A stretch of 33,716 nt of DNA. It comes from an uncultured Bacillota bacterium (GTDB taxonomy: Bacteria > Bacillota_I > Bacilli_A > RF39 > UBA660). The notes under the pieces are model-generated. The model made no database searches. It was not told the DNA's origin and was given only the letters and a program-made list of their open reading frames with translations. Within the stretch, counting starts at the first letter, position 1. Each line of letters opens with the position of its first letter. This document shows positions 24,731 to 32,939 of this stretch, one piece after another. The stretch lies in the NCBI GenBank assembly GCA_946630315.1, contig CAMOYT010000014.1, positions 1-33,716 on the forward strand, read 5' to 3'. The position numbers were made by a program, and so were the translations under genes.

Positions 24731-25814
24731 ATTCTTTATTTATTTCATCATCTAACATTTTATTAAAATTTCTTTTATTAATAACACTAATAATAATTAT
24801 TAAAACTACTAATCCAACCAATACACCAATACCAATAAATAAATAATTATTAAGCTTACTAATAATAGATGAATCATCATATTTTTCTCTATTAATATTA
24901 ATAATATAAACTTCAGAAGCACCAGAAGATGAGTAAACATATATTTTAACTTTATCTTCATTTTTAACTAGGTCAGAAGCACCTATTACTCTTACCTTAT
25001 ATTTTTCATCCTCTCCTACAGCTTTAACTTCTAATTCATTAACATCTCTAGGAATTGTTATCTCATACTTATAGACATCTTTCTTAAAATCTATCTTATA
25101 TCCTTTAATTTCTAAACTTTTTAAATATACTTTTTCTTTCTTTAATTCTATTTTCTCTTCACTATTAGTACTATCAGTATTTTTATTATCATCTTTCTTA
25201 GTATTACTATTAGTAGAATTAGCCTTCTTAGTCGCAACACTATTTATACTTTTATTAGAAGTGCTGATACTACTTTTATTTTGAACATCACCAGAAGCTT
25301 GAGTAAGAGATAAATAATGTTTTTTATTCATACTTACCTCTTTCATATCTAGATCATCTTCGCTATATTCTCCATAAATATTAGTCTTGGCATAACCAAT
25401 TACTAAATCATTAACATATACCTCAGTACTAGTTTCATCTGTATTATTTACATAAAAAGAAAGGGTCACAGAATAACTTCCTGAGCAAGAAAGTACTCCA
25501 CCTACACAGTTAGCATTAATAGGCTCACTTAAAACAACATAATCCCCATCTTCTTCTATTACTGCAGAATTATATCCAGGACTACTAATACTTCTTAATG
25601 CAAGAACATCTTCATCATATTCAATATCAAATCCAAGAGCATATATACCATCTTCAGAGTTCCCAACTCCATTTAAATTAGCCGAAAAAGTAATAGTAAA
25701 ACTATCTCCCTCTTTAGCGTTACCTGCCCCACTTAAATTAGAAGAACTAACGCCTACAGCCATAACACTAAATGGCATTAATAATATTATTATCAATAAT
25801 AAAAACTTTCTCAT
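24729..25814 (-). CDS. Surface protein: cohesin-like plus cadherin-like domain, C-terminal anchor
   Basis: 361 residues. A signal peptide (residues 1-20) precedes a cohesin-like beta-sandwich (about 20-160: GDSFTITFSANL, GIYALGFDIEYDEDVL, GSYSVTLSFYV). A linker rich in Ser, Asn, Thr and Lys (about 170-215) leads to a cadherin-like beta-sandwich domain (about 220-300: LKSLEIKGYKIDF, DVYKYEITIP, ASEVYIININRE). A transmembrane helix (about 320-343) and a short charged tail end it, so the protein is type I, anchored at the C-terminus without a sortase motif. Cohesin-like folds bind dockerins or sugars; here no dockerin is seen. Start ATG 25814 is five bases after AGGTGA; the promoter is TGATATAAT. 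Function unknown. Confidence 0.85.
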   Translation of the reverse strand: MRKFLLLIIILLMPFSVMAVGVSSSNLSGAGNAKEGDSFTITFSANLNGVGNSEDGIYALGFDIEYDEDVLALRSISSPGYNSAVIEEDGDYVVLSEPINANCVGGVLSCSGSYSVTLSFYVNNTDETSTEVYVNDLVIGYAKTNIYGEYSEDDLDMKEVSMNKKHYLSLTQASGDVQNKSSISTSNKSINSVATKKANSTNSNTKKDDNKNTDSTNSEEKIELKKEKVYLKSLEIKGYKIDFKKDVYKYEITIPRDVNELEVKAVGEDEKYKVRVIGASDLVKNEDKVKIYVYSSSGASEVYIININREKYDDSSIISKLNNYLFIGIGVLVGLVVLIIIISVINKRNFNKMLDDEINKE

Positions 25815-25846
25815 ACTACTCACCTATTATAAGCATTATATCATAC

Positions 25847-25879
25847 AAAAAAAGAACTTAATATCTTTTTAAGTTCTTT
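25847..25879 (-). terminator. Terminator after smpB
   Basis: AAAGAACTTA (25879-25870) pairs with TAAGTTCTTT (25860-25851), then T-run. The stem includes the last codons of smpB. Confidence 0.85.
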
Positions 25880-26295
25880 TCCATTTCTCTTTTAATATCT
25901 CGTTCTTTTATACTTTCTCTCTTATCATAGTCCTTCTTACCACGACATACACCTAATTCTACTTTTAAGAGATTATCTTTAAAATACAATTTAATTGGTA
26001 TTAAAGTAAGCCCTTTCTCTTCAAGAGATTCCTTTATCTTTTTTATTTCTTTCTTATGAAGCAATAACTTTCTACTTCTAGTTTCTTCATGATTAAATAT
26101 ATTGCCTTCTTTATATTGACCAATAAACATATTTAATAAAAACACTTCATTATTTTTAACAATCCCATAGCAATCTTTTATATTACAGCTACCAGCTCTA
26201 ATAGACTTAATTTCAGTTCCAGTTAAAACTATACCTGCTTCATAAGTATCTTCTATAAAATAATCATGACGAGCTCTTCTATTAATTATTTCCAT
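25858..26295 (-). CDS. smpB: SsrA-binding protein SmpB
   Basis: 145 residues. Binds tmRNA and places it in the empty A site of stalled ribosomes. Family strings: [22 protein letters not shown] shortened here to [10 protein letters not shown] and [27 protein letters not shown], the beta-barrel strands, and the C-terminal [15 protein letters not shown] tail that enters the mRNA channel. Normal length. The ATG at 26295 lies inside the end of the capA-like gene and has GGGGAGG seven bases upstream, so it is translated well and coupled. The tmRNA gene lies 1.2 kb downstream on the same strand, with the cohesin-like gene between. Confidence 0.98.
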   Translation of the reverse strand: MEIINRRARHDYFIEDTYEAGIVLTGTEIKSIRAGSCNIKDCYGIVKNNEVFLLNMFIGQYKEGNIFNHEETRSRKLLLHKKEIKKIKESLEEKGLTLIPIKLYFKDNLLKVELGVCRGKKDYDKRESIKERDIKREMEKNLKRY

Positions 26296-27502
26296 TTTGT
26301 GCCTCCCCTGAAAGACCCCAAACTAATTCTGGATAACATTCTTTTACAATATTTTTATATTTTTCATAGTAAGTAGCATGCCCCCTTAACTGATCATCAG
26401 TAAGTTGTGGATATGGAACTACTTTAAATTGATGATTTACTCCACCTCTTTTAACTGTAGTTGTATATATAAGTTGTGCTTTAGGATTAATAACACTAGT
26501 CTCCACAGTATCATCAACATTAACTTTTTTATGTAATGTTACTTCCATCGCAAGTCCAGTAAAGTTATCTACATCATTTTGATCACTAATAAAATTACCT
26601 AATGAATAAACAACAAAAGTCTTATTATCATTTATATATTCTACAGTTTGAACTACATGTGGATGAGCTCCTATTATCAAATCTACACCTAAATTAGATA
26701 AATAAGCTGCTATCTCATCTTGCTTATAATCTGTTTTAAATGAATATTCAGTTCCCCAATGCATCGCAACTATTACAAAGTCTACTTTATCTCTAACGCT
26801 TTCGATATCAGCTTTAGCCTTTTCTGGACTATACTCATTATTTAAATAACTCTTTCCAGCCGGAGTAGGTAATCCATTATTCCAAATAGTATAAGAAATA
26901 AAAGCATATTTAATATTATTTACTTCATATATCTTTTGTACAGATTGTGTTCTTTCTTCTTCACTACTCCATTGGCCAGACCAAGCAACATTTTTTTGCT
27001 TCTTCCAATAATCTACTGATGCTAAAACACCAGCTTCACCTTTATCCATAGTATGATTAGTAGCAAGACTAACTGTATTAAAACCAGCATCAATAAATGC
27101 ATCACCAACTTCTTGTGGTGAATTAAATCTAGGATAATTAGAAAGCCCTAAATCCTTACCACCAAGTACAGTTTCTTGATTATAGTAAACAATATCATAT
27201 TTACTAGAAATAGGTTTTATAGCAGCAAGCATAGGCTTAAAATTATAACTACCATCACTACCTCTAGCATCTTCATATACGGCACTATGAATCAATGCAT
27301 CTCCTACCATAAATACAGAAGCATCATACTCTTTAGGTACTTTTGGTTCTTCTTTCTTTACTTCTTTCGTCTCTTTTTTATCTTTTTTTGCAAAAGAAAA
27401 GTTAGAATGAGAAAACCATAAACCCAATCCACATACTAATATAAGTAAAACAATAAATATCTTAATTGGTTTTTTTAATTTTCTTTTTCTAACTCTTCTC
27501 AT
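26282..27502 (-). CDS. CapA-family metallophosphatase-like membrane protein
   Basis: 406 residues. A basic N-terminus and one transmembrane helix (about 13-30) are followed by a Lys/Glu linker and a PGA_cap (CapA) domain of the calcineurin-like phosphoesterase fold: [23 protein letters not shown] (NLE in many), [27 protein letters not shown] and YSLGNFIS, all in the expected order. CapA proteins act in poly-gamma-glutamate or other polymer assembly; no other cap genes are visible here, so the substrate is uncertain. It begins 3 bases after the RNase R stop and overlaps smpB by 14 bases, so the three genes form one operon. An envelope protein in this RNA-decay operon is unusual. Confidence 0.92.
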   Translation of the reverse strand: MRRVRKRKLKKPIKIFIVLLILVCGLGLWFSHSNFSFAKKDKKETKEVKKEEPKVPKEYDASVFMVGDALIHSAVYEDARGSDGSYNFKPMLAAIKPISSKYDIVYYNQETVLGGKDLGLSNYPRFNSPQEVGDAFIDAGFNTVSLATNHTMDKGEAGVLASVDYWKKQKNVAWSGQWSSEEERTQSVQKIYEVNNIKYAFISYTIWNNGLPTPAGKSYLNNEYSPEKAKADIESVRDKVDFVIVAMHWGTEYSFKTDYKQDEIAAYLSNLGVDLIIGAHPHVVQTVEYINDNKTFVVYSLGNFISDQNDVDNFTGLAMEVTLHKKVNVDDTVETSVINPKAQLIYTTTVKRGGVNHQFKVVPYPQLTDDQLRGHATYYEKYKNIVKECYPELVWGLSGEAQNGNN

Positions 27503-27505
27503 AAA

Positions 27506-29626
27506 CTATACCTTCTTTACAATCTCAAAGTCTATTGATTTTTCCTCTTTAGATGCTCTAACTACTTTGACTACTACTCTCTCTCCAATAGTATATTTTA
27601 CATGAGATTTCTCACCTGTCAATGTCATATTTTCTTCATCAAAATGGAAAAAGTCTTTCATATCTCTTAAAGGAACCATTCCTTCTATTAAATTGTCTAA
27701 TTCTACAAACATACCAAAATTAGTTATAGAAGAAATCATACCTTCAAAACTCTCACCTATATGTTTTTCCATATACTCAGCCATCTTCATATCTTCTACT
27801 TCTCTTTCACAATCAACAGAAGCTCTTTCTTTCTCAGAAGAATGGTCAGCAATAAACACTAATTTTTCTTCCCACTTCTTAATTGTTTGCATATCTATCT
27901 TTCCATCAAATAAATATGTATGTAAAAGTCTATGAACTGTTGTATCAGGATAACGTCTAATAGGAGAAGTAAAATGTGTATAACAACTACTAGCAATACC
28001 ATAGTGACCTAAGTTATTAGGACTATAAATGGCTTTTTGCATACTTCTAAGTAATAAGCTAGATAAAATCTTAAATTCAGGTTTATCTTTCAAATACTTA
28101 AGAATTCTTTGAATAGTAGTTGGTCTTAAGTCTTTAACATCTCCAGCAATATTATATCCCATTGTACCAATAAATCCTAAGAAACTTCTAATCTTCTCTT
28201 CTTTTGGATATTCATGAATACGATAAATAAATGGCAAATTCATAAAATAAATATGTGAAGCTACACATTCGTTAGCAGCAATCATAAAGTCTTCAATTAA
28301 CTTTTCTCCGGCTCCTCTTTCCCTCTTAACTACCTCAATAGGAACACAATTTTCATCTACTAATATTTTAGCTTCATCAACATCAAAATCTAGATTACCA
28401 CGTCTATCTTTCATAGCTCTAAGAATATCTGCAAGTTCCTTCATTAATCTTAAACTATCAGCAAACTCTTCATAACCTTCAGGAACTATATTTTTTTCTA
28501 AAATACTATTAACATTCTTATAAGTCATTTGCTTTCTACTTCTAATTACACTAGGAAATATTTCATAACTACCCATTTTTCCTAATGAATCAAATTCCAT
28601 AACACAAGAAACAGCTAATCTATCAACACCTGGATTAAGACTACATATACCATTAGATAACTCATGTGGAAGCATTGGAATAACTCTATCTACTAAATAA
28701 ACACTAGTTCCTCTATCCATAGCTTCATCATCTAATGGACTACCTTCTTTAACATAATAGCTAACATCAGCAATATGTACACCAAGTTCATATTTACCAT
28801 TAGGCAATTTCTTAATACTAATTGCATCATCTATATCCTTAGTATCATCACCATCAATAGTAAATATTTCAACATCTCTTAAATCTTTTCTACCAACTAG
28901 ATCATTATCACTAACACTCATAGGAATAGATTTAACTTCTTCTTTAACTTCTTCAGGAAAGTCAACATTAATATTATATTTATATATAATAGATAATATA
29001 TCAACACCAGGATCATTCTTATGTCCTATTATTTCTACTACTTCGCCTTCATATTTAGTATTATTATCTAACTTCTTTCCAAGTTCAACTACTACTTTGT
29101 GTCCATCTACTGCATTAAGACTTTTATCTCTTGGTACTACTATATCTAATTTAATTTTAGAATCATCCAACTTAATATGACCCAAATCATCTTCAAAAGT
29201 AATTTCACCAATATATCTTTTTACACGTCTTTCAATAATCTTTAAAACTCTACCTTCTAATCTATCTAGAGTCATCTTACTAGTAATTTCTACAAGGACG
29301 ATATCATCATGTATAGCACCATTCATATCTTCTTGGGCAACATATACATCTTCAGTTAAATTATCTACTTCTACAAATCCAAAGCCTTTCTTATTAGCTC
29401 TCATTACACCTTTTCTAAGATGACTATTCTCAAGTAACATATATTTATCTTTATTAGTATGATAAATAATTACTTCATCTTCAAGTTTCTCTAATTCTTC
29501 TGCTAAAGCTTTAGTCTCTTCAACTGTAGAAATACCTAATGCATCCTGTAACTCAAATATATCAATAGCTTTCTCACTATTAGTTAATATATTAATAATA
29601 TCTTCTCTCATAGTATTATATTCCAT
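27506..29626 (-). CDS. rnr: Ribonuclease R
   Basis: 706 residues. Processive 3'-5' exoribonuclease that degrades structured RNA and, with tmRNA-SmpB, the stalled mRNA. Winged helix (about 1-60), cold-shock domains (about 65-210), RNB domain with the catalytic Asp cluster in IDGDDTKDIDDAI and the signature HFTSPIRRYPDTTVHRLL, then an S1 domain (about 620-703: EGMISSITNFGMFVEL). The start at ATG 29626 is five bases after AGGTGA; an in-frame GTG belongs to that site. It is the canonical copy, located next to secG and upstream of smpB, as in many Bacillota. The promoter has TATAAT with a weak -35. A divergent paralogue is at 20786-23005. Confidence 0.97.
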   Translation of the reverse strand: MEYNTMREDIINILTNSEKAIDIFELQDALGISTVEETKALAEELEKLEDEVIIYHTNKDKYMLLENSHLRKGVMRANKKGFGFVEVDNLTEDVYVAQEDMNGAIHDDIVLVEITSKMTLDRLEGRVLKIIERRVKRYIGEITFEDDLGHIKLDDSKIKLDIVVPRDKSLNAVDGHKVVVELGKKLDNNTKYEGEVVEIIGHKNDPGVDILSIIYKYNINVDFPEEVKEEVKSIPMSVSDNDLVGRKDLRDVEIFTIDGDDTKDIDDAISIKKLPNGKYELGVHIADVSYYVKEGSPLDDEAMDRGTSVYLVDRVIPMLPHELSNGICSLNPGVDRLAVSCVMEFDSLGKMGSYEIFPSVIRSRKQMTYKNVNSILEKNIVPEGYEEFADSLRLMKELADILRAMKDRRGNLDFDVDEAKILVDENCVPIEVVKRERGAGEKLIEDFMIAANECVASHIYFMNLPFIYRIHEYPKEEKIRSFLGFIGTMGYNIAGDVKDLRPTTIQRILKYLKDKPEFKILSSLLLRSMQKAIYSPNNLGHYGIASSCYTHFTSPIRRYPDTTVHRLLHTYLFDGKIDMQTIKKWEEKLVFIADHSSEKERASVDCEREVEDMKMAEYMEKHIGESFEGMISSITNFGMFVELDNLIEGMVPLRDMKDFFHFDEENMTLTGEKSHVKYTIGERVVVKVVRASKEEKSIDFEIVKKV

Positions 29627-29692
29627 GCCAATCACCTTCTATTTTATATTATACTTTATTTTTCTTTATATAACTAGTCTTTTTTCCAAAAG

Positions 29693-29710
29693 AAAAAGGA
29701 CTTACGTCCT
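29693..29710 (-). terminator. Probable terminator after secG
   Basis: AGGAC and GTCCT pair around a four-base loop, followed by five T; the stem is short. It separates secG from rnr. Confidence 0.6.
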
Positions 29711-29924
29711 AAATAAACATTGATACTAAACAAATACCAAAGAACACAAGTCCTAAACATAATGTTAATCTACTAATAAATAATTCAGAACCACGTTCTT
29801 TTCTATTCTTTAATAAATCTGGTCCTCCACCTGAAATAATATGACCAGCATCTTCAGATTTACTACTTTGTAATAATACAATAATTATTAATAAAATTGA
29901 TACAACTAGTAATGCTATTTTCAT
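29709..29924 (-). CDS. secG: Preprotein translocase subunit SecG
   Basis: 71 residues, the usual length for Bacillota SecG, the small stimulatory subunit of the SecYEG channel. Two hydrophobic helices (residues 2-18 and 51-71) flank the conserved loop QSSKSEDAGHIISGGGPDLL (shown whole as 20 residues), which continues to the RGSELFISRLT stretch. GGAGGG lies seven bases before the ATG. Promoter TTGCAT, 17-base spacer, TAATAT (29980-29952). Its place next to rnr and smpB is the typical order in Gram-positive genomes. Confidence 0.96.
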   Translation of the reverse strand: MKIALLVVSILLIIIVLLQSSKSEDAGHIISGGGPDLLKNRKERGSELFISRLTLCLGLVFFGICLVSMFI

Positions 29925-29951
29925 TTACATCCCTCCGTAACTCGCATATAT

Positions 29952-29980
29952 ATATTACCATAAAACAACAATTAATGCAA
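29952..29980 (-). promoter_or_regulatory. Promoter of secG
   Basis: TTGCAT (29980-29975), spacer of 17, TAATAT (29957-29952) preceded by TGG (extended -10). It overlaps the 3' side of the small gene's stop region. Confidence 0.65.
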
Positions 29981-29986
29981 AATATT

Positions 29987-30121
29987 TCATTTCTTTTTCC
30001 CAATATTTTCACTATGATCATCATAATATTTATTTTGATTATCATCTTTATGTTCTTTTAAATAAATATTATTTTTATTCTTTAGTAACTTTTTATCCCA
30101 ATATTTTATTCTTTTTATCAC
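29987..30121 (-). CDS. Small basic protein of 44 residues
   Basis: Short open frame with GTG start at 30121 and TGA stop at 29989-29987. A full AGGAGG site stands six bases before the GTG. It encodes a hydrophilic, Lys/Asn/Asp-rich peptide beginning MIKRIKYWDK and ending GKKK, with no membrane segment. TATAAT lies about 40 bases upstream of the site, in the gap after murD, so it may have its own promoter. No terminator is seen between murD and this gene, so co-transcription with murD is also possible. I do not recognise it. Evidence is the strong ribosome site plus an uninterrupted frame with coding-like residues; 44 codons is short enough for chance. Confidence 0.55.
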   Translation of the reverse strand: MIKRIKYWDKKLLKNKNNIYLKEHKDDNQNKYYDDHSENIGKKK

Positions 30122-30185
30122 TATAATCCTCCTGTATTCTTATATCTTAAATTATTATTTATGTATTATAAAACACTTTTTATAA

Positions 30186-31538
30186 CTATAAAGCCTTTAA
30201 ATTATTAACTTTATTTTTAAATTCTGCCCCTCTAATTTCACATTCCTTATACTGATCCCAACTAGCACTAGCAGGACTTAGTAATACAACATCTCCATCT
30301 TCTGAAATTTCTACTGCCTTATCAAAACCATCAGCTAAATGCTCATATATGTAAGTAGGAATATTTCGCTCTTTGCCAAATTCTCCTACTCTATCTCTAC
30401 ATTGACCAATCGCAATAATAGCTTTTACATTAGTAAGATAATCATTTAATTCATTGAAGTTTTGTCCTCTCTCTAATCCACCTAAAAACAATATTATAGG
30501 CTTGTTAAAAGAAGATAAGGCTATTTGACAACACTTAATATTAGTAGCTTCAGTATCATTATAATATTCAACACCATTAATAGTATCCACATATTCTAAA
30601 CGATGCTCTACCCCTCTAAAATTACTAATGACATCAGCAATTATCTCATTAGAAACATCATATTCTTTTACTGCCATAATAGCAGCCATACAATTTTCTA
30701 CATTGTGCATTCCCTTTATTTTAATATCATTAATATTAATAATTCTATCACCATAATAAGAAATATAGTCTCCATCTAAACAACAACCATCTACTACTTC
30801 ATTACTAGAAAAATACTTCTTAATAGATTTAATGCCACTTAATTCATTCATTACATCATTATTACTATAATTCATAATCGCAATATCATTATCATCTTGT
30901 TTATAAAACATTCTACTCTTTGTCTCTTTATAATGTTCATATGTCTTCATAAAATCAATATGAGCTTCACTAAAGTTAGTACAAACACCAACATGGGGAT
31001 GAAAATCAATAAAATTTTCACCTTGTTGACAAGAACATTCCATAACAATAATATCACCACTCTTAACATCATCTAAAATACTAGATAATGGATAACCTAT
31101 ATTACCAGCAAGATGTACTTTATCACCATATGCTTTTTTCATTATCTCATATGTAATTGTTGTAGTTGTAGTTTTACCATTAGTACCAGTAATTCCAATA
31201 ATATCAACATCATCTGGTAATAATCTATAAGCCATCTCTACCTCATTAATAACAGGAATATTCAATTCTCTGCATCTTAAAACATACTTATGATCAATAG
31301 GAACACCAGGATTCTTAATCAAATAATCAAAACTATCATCAATTAAATCATCAGGATGACTACCAAAAATTAAGTTTACCCCCAATTCTCTTAATTCCTT
31401 AACTTGCTCCTGATTCATTTTTTCTTCACTAGCAGCATCATTTAAATATACATCATTACCTCTTTTTATCAATACTTTTGCTGCTTGAAAACCACTTCTA
31501 GCTAAACCTAAAATAAGAATCTTATTATTTTCAAACAT
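30186..31538 (-). CDS. murD: UDP-N-acetylmuramoylalanine-D-glutamate ligase
   Basis: 450 residues. Adds D-Glu to UDP-MurNAc-L-Ala in the cytoplasm. The N-terminal nucleotide-sugar domain (GLARSGFQAA), the P-loop GTNGKTT (118-124), GNIGYPLS, the middle domain CTNFSEAHIDFM, and the C-terminal GVEHRLEYV, YYNDTEATN, LGGLERG and LSPASASWDQYK are in order. Two positions differ from Bacilli relatives: ECSCQQG where they have E-L-S-S-F-Q-L, and NDTEATN where they have NDSKATN. Start ATG 31538 is five bases after CGGTGA. Other mur genes are not in the window; murD stands alone here, followed by the 44-residue gene. Confidence 0.95.
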   Translation of the reverse strand: MFENNKILILGLARSGFQAAKVLIKRGNDVYLNDAASEEKMNQEQVKELRELGVNLIFGSHPDDLIDDSFDYLIKNPGVPIDHKYVLRCRELNIPVINEVEMAYRLLPDDVDIIGITGTNGKTTTTTITYEIMKKAYGDKVHLAGNIGYPLSSILDDVKSGDIIVMECSCQQGENFIDFHPHVGVCTNFSEAHIDFMKTYEHYKETKSRMFYKQDDNDIAIMNYSNNDVMNELSGIKSIKKYFSSNEVVDGCCLDGDYISYYGDRIININDIKIKGMHNVENCMAAIMAVKEYDVSNEIIADVISNFRGVEHRLEYVDTINGVEYYNDTEATNIKCCQIALSSFNKPIILFLGGLERGQNFNELNDYLTNVKAIIAIGQCRDRVGEFGKERNIPTYIYEHLADGFDKAVEISEDGDVVLLSPASASWDQYKECEIRGAEFKNKVNNLKAL

Positions 31539-31602
31539 ATTAATCACCGAAATTATTATACTATATTATACACAAAATAACTATGATTATTTCTTTTCTA
31601 TA

Positions 31603-31631
31603 TTGAAAGAAACCACCTCTAATGATATAAT
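31603..31631 (+). promoter_or_regulatory. Promoter of femX-like gene
   Basis: TTGAAA (31603-31608), 17-base spacer, TATAAT (31626-31631) with an extended -10 TGA. The ATG is 28 bases further. Confidence 0.82.
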
Positions 31632-31659
31632 AAAATAGTATTATAAGGTGAGTGATTAT

Positions 31660-32898
31660 ATGAAAATAGTAACTTTAAGACCTGACCAATTTGAGAAGTT
31701 TGCATCTAATCATAAATATAGAAGTTTCTATCAAACTACTGAATATGCAAACATAATGACTAAATTTGGCTATAATGCTCATTATTTAGGTGTTGTAAGT
31801 AATACAAATAAACTAATAGGAGCATCACTTTTAATTTATAAAGAAGTATTTATGAATAATAAAATAGCCTATGCTCCTCGTGGTATATTATATAACTATG
31901 ATGATCCAGATCAAGTAAAAGAATTAGGAGATAAACTAAAAAAAGTTTTAGGTAAACAAGGTTTTATGTTATTAAGAATTGATCCATATATTCCATTAAC
32001 AATAAGAGATAATATGGGCAATATAATGAACTTCAATAATGATGGAAATAGTATCATAGAAAACCTAAAAGCAGCTGGTTTTGAATATAAAGGTAAAAAT
32101 TTATATTTTGAAACAGAAAAACCTCGTTGGGAAGCTCTTATATTATTAAATAGAGATATCAGAGAAATCTTTGCAAAATTTGATAAACGAACAAGAAATA
32201 AGATTAGAAAAGCTACTAATAGTGGAATCATCGTAGAAAAAGATGAAACAAAAAATGTTAATAAATTATATGAATATGTAGGTAAAAAAGAAGGAAAACC
32301 AATATCTTATTATAAAAAGTTAGTTGAAGAATTTGGTGAAAGAATAGATATCTATTATGCTAAATTAAATACAGAAGACTACTTAATAAACAGTCGTAGA
32401 GCATATGAAAAAGAAGTTGAATATAATGATAATTTAGCTCAACAAATACAAGATATTAATCTAGAAGAACGTGAAAGACAAAATATATTAAATAAAAAAA
32501 TGGAATCAGACAAACTAATTACAAGCTATCGTAATAGTATGATTCAATCAACTAATCTAATGAAAAAACAACCAGGTGGAATAATAATAGCTGGAGCTAT
32601 GGTTATGAAATTTGATAATGCTGCATACTTATTAACAGAAGGTATGAATGAAGAATATAGTTATGTAAATCCAAATCATTTAATAAAATGGAAAATGATC
32701 CAAGATTACAACGATATGGGTTATAAATATATAAACTTAAATGGAGTTGTTGGAGACTTTGAAAATGAAAATGAATACAGTGGATTAAATGAAATGAAAT
32801 TAGGATTTAATGCTATTATAACTGAGTATATAGGAGAATTTGATATCATATTAAATAACTTCTCTTATAATCTATATACTAAATTTAATAAGAAATAA
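31660..32898 (+). CDS. FemX/FemAB-family peptidoglycan aminoacyltransferase
   Basis: 412 residues. Non-ribosomal aminoacyl-tRNA-dependent transferase that adds the first or later residues of a peptidoglycan cross-bridge on lipid II. Two GNAT-like domains: first with FYQTTEYANIMTKFGY and KIAYAPRGILYNY, then FDKRTRNKIRKA, a classic FemAB motif. A helical coiled-coil arm (about 240-300: NDNLAQQIQDINLEERERQ) is inserted, and the second GNAT domain ends GYKYINLNGVVGDF and LNEMKLGFNAIITEYIGEFD. All FemABX features are present. The start at ATG 31660 is chosen for AAGGTGA eight bases before. Single gene with a terminator; a wall with an amino-acid bridge is implied, but its residue cannot be told. 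Confidence 0.95.
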   Translation: MKIVTLRPDQFEKFASNHKYRSFYQTTEYANIMTKFGYNAHYLGVVSNTNKLIGASLLIYKEVFMNNKIAYAPRGILYNYDDPDQVKELGDKLKKVLGKQGFMLLRIDPYIPLTIRDNMGNIMNFNNDGNSIIENLKAAGFEYKGKNLYFETEKPRWEALILLNRDIREIFAKFDKRTRNKIRKATNSGIIVEKDETKNVNKLYEYVGKKEGKPISYYKKLVEEFGERIDIYYAKLNTEDYLINSRRAYEKEVEYNDNLAQQIQDINLEERERQNILNKKMESDKLITSYRNSMIQSTNLMKKQPGGIIIAGAMVMKFDNAAYLLTEGMNEEYSYVNPNHLIKWKMIQDYNDMGYKYINLNGVVGDFENENEYSGLNEMKLGFNAIITEYIGEFDIILNNFSYNLYTKFNKK

Positions 32899-32899
32899 A

Positions 32900-32926
32900 A
32901 AAAGAATCGATTTAATCGATTCTTTT
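32900..32926. terminator. Bidirectional terminator, femX-like / tuf
   Basis: AAAAGAATCGAT (32900-32911) pairs with ATCGATTCTTTT (32915-32926), with T or A runs on both sides, between two convergent genes. Confidence 0.9.
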
Positions 32927-32939
32927 ATTTTACTCTAAA

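Noticed and set aside
29863-30045. Overlapping minus-strand frame across the secG start
   Set aside because: It overlaps the secG 5' end in another frame, has no ribosome site and an untypical composition; the 44-residue frame beside it is better supported.
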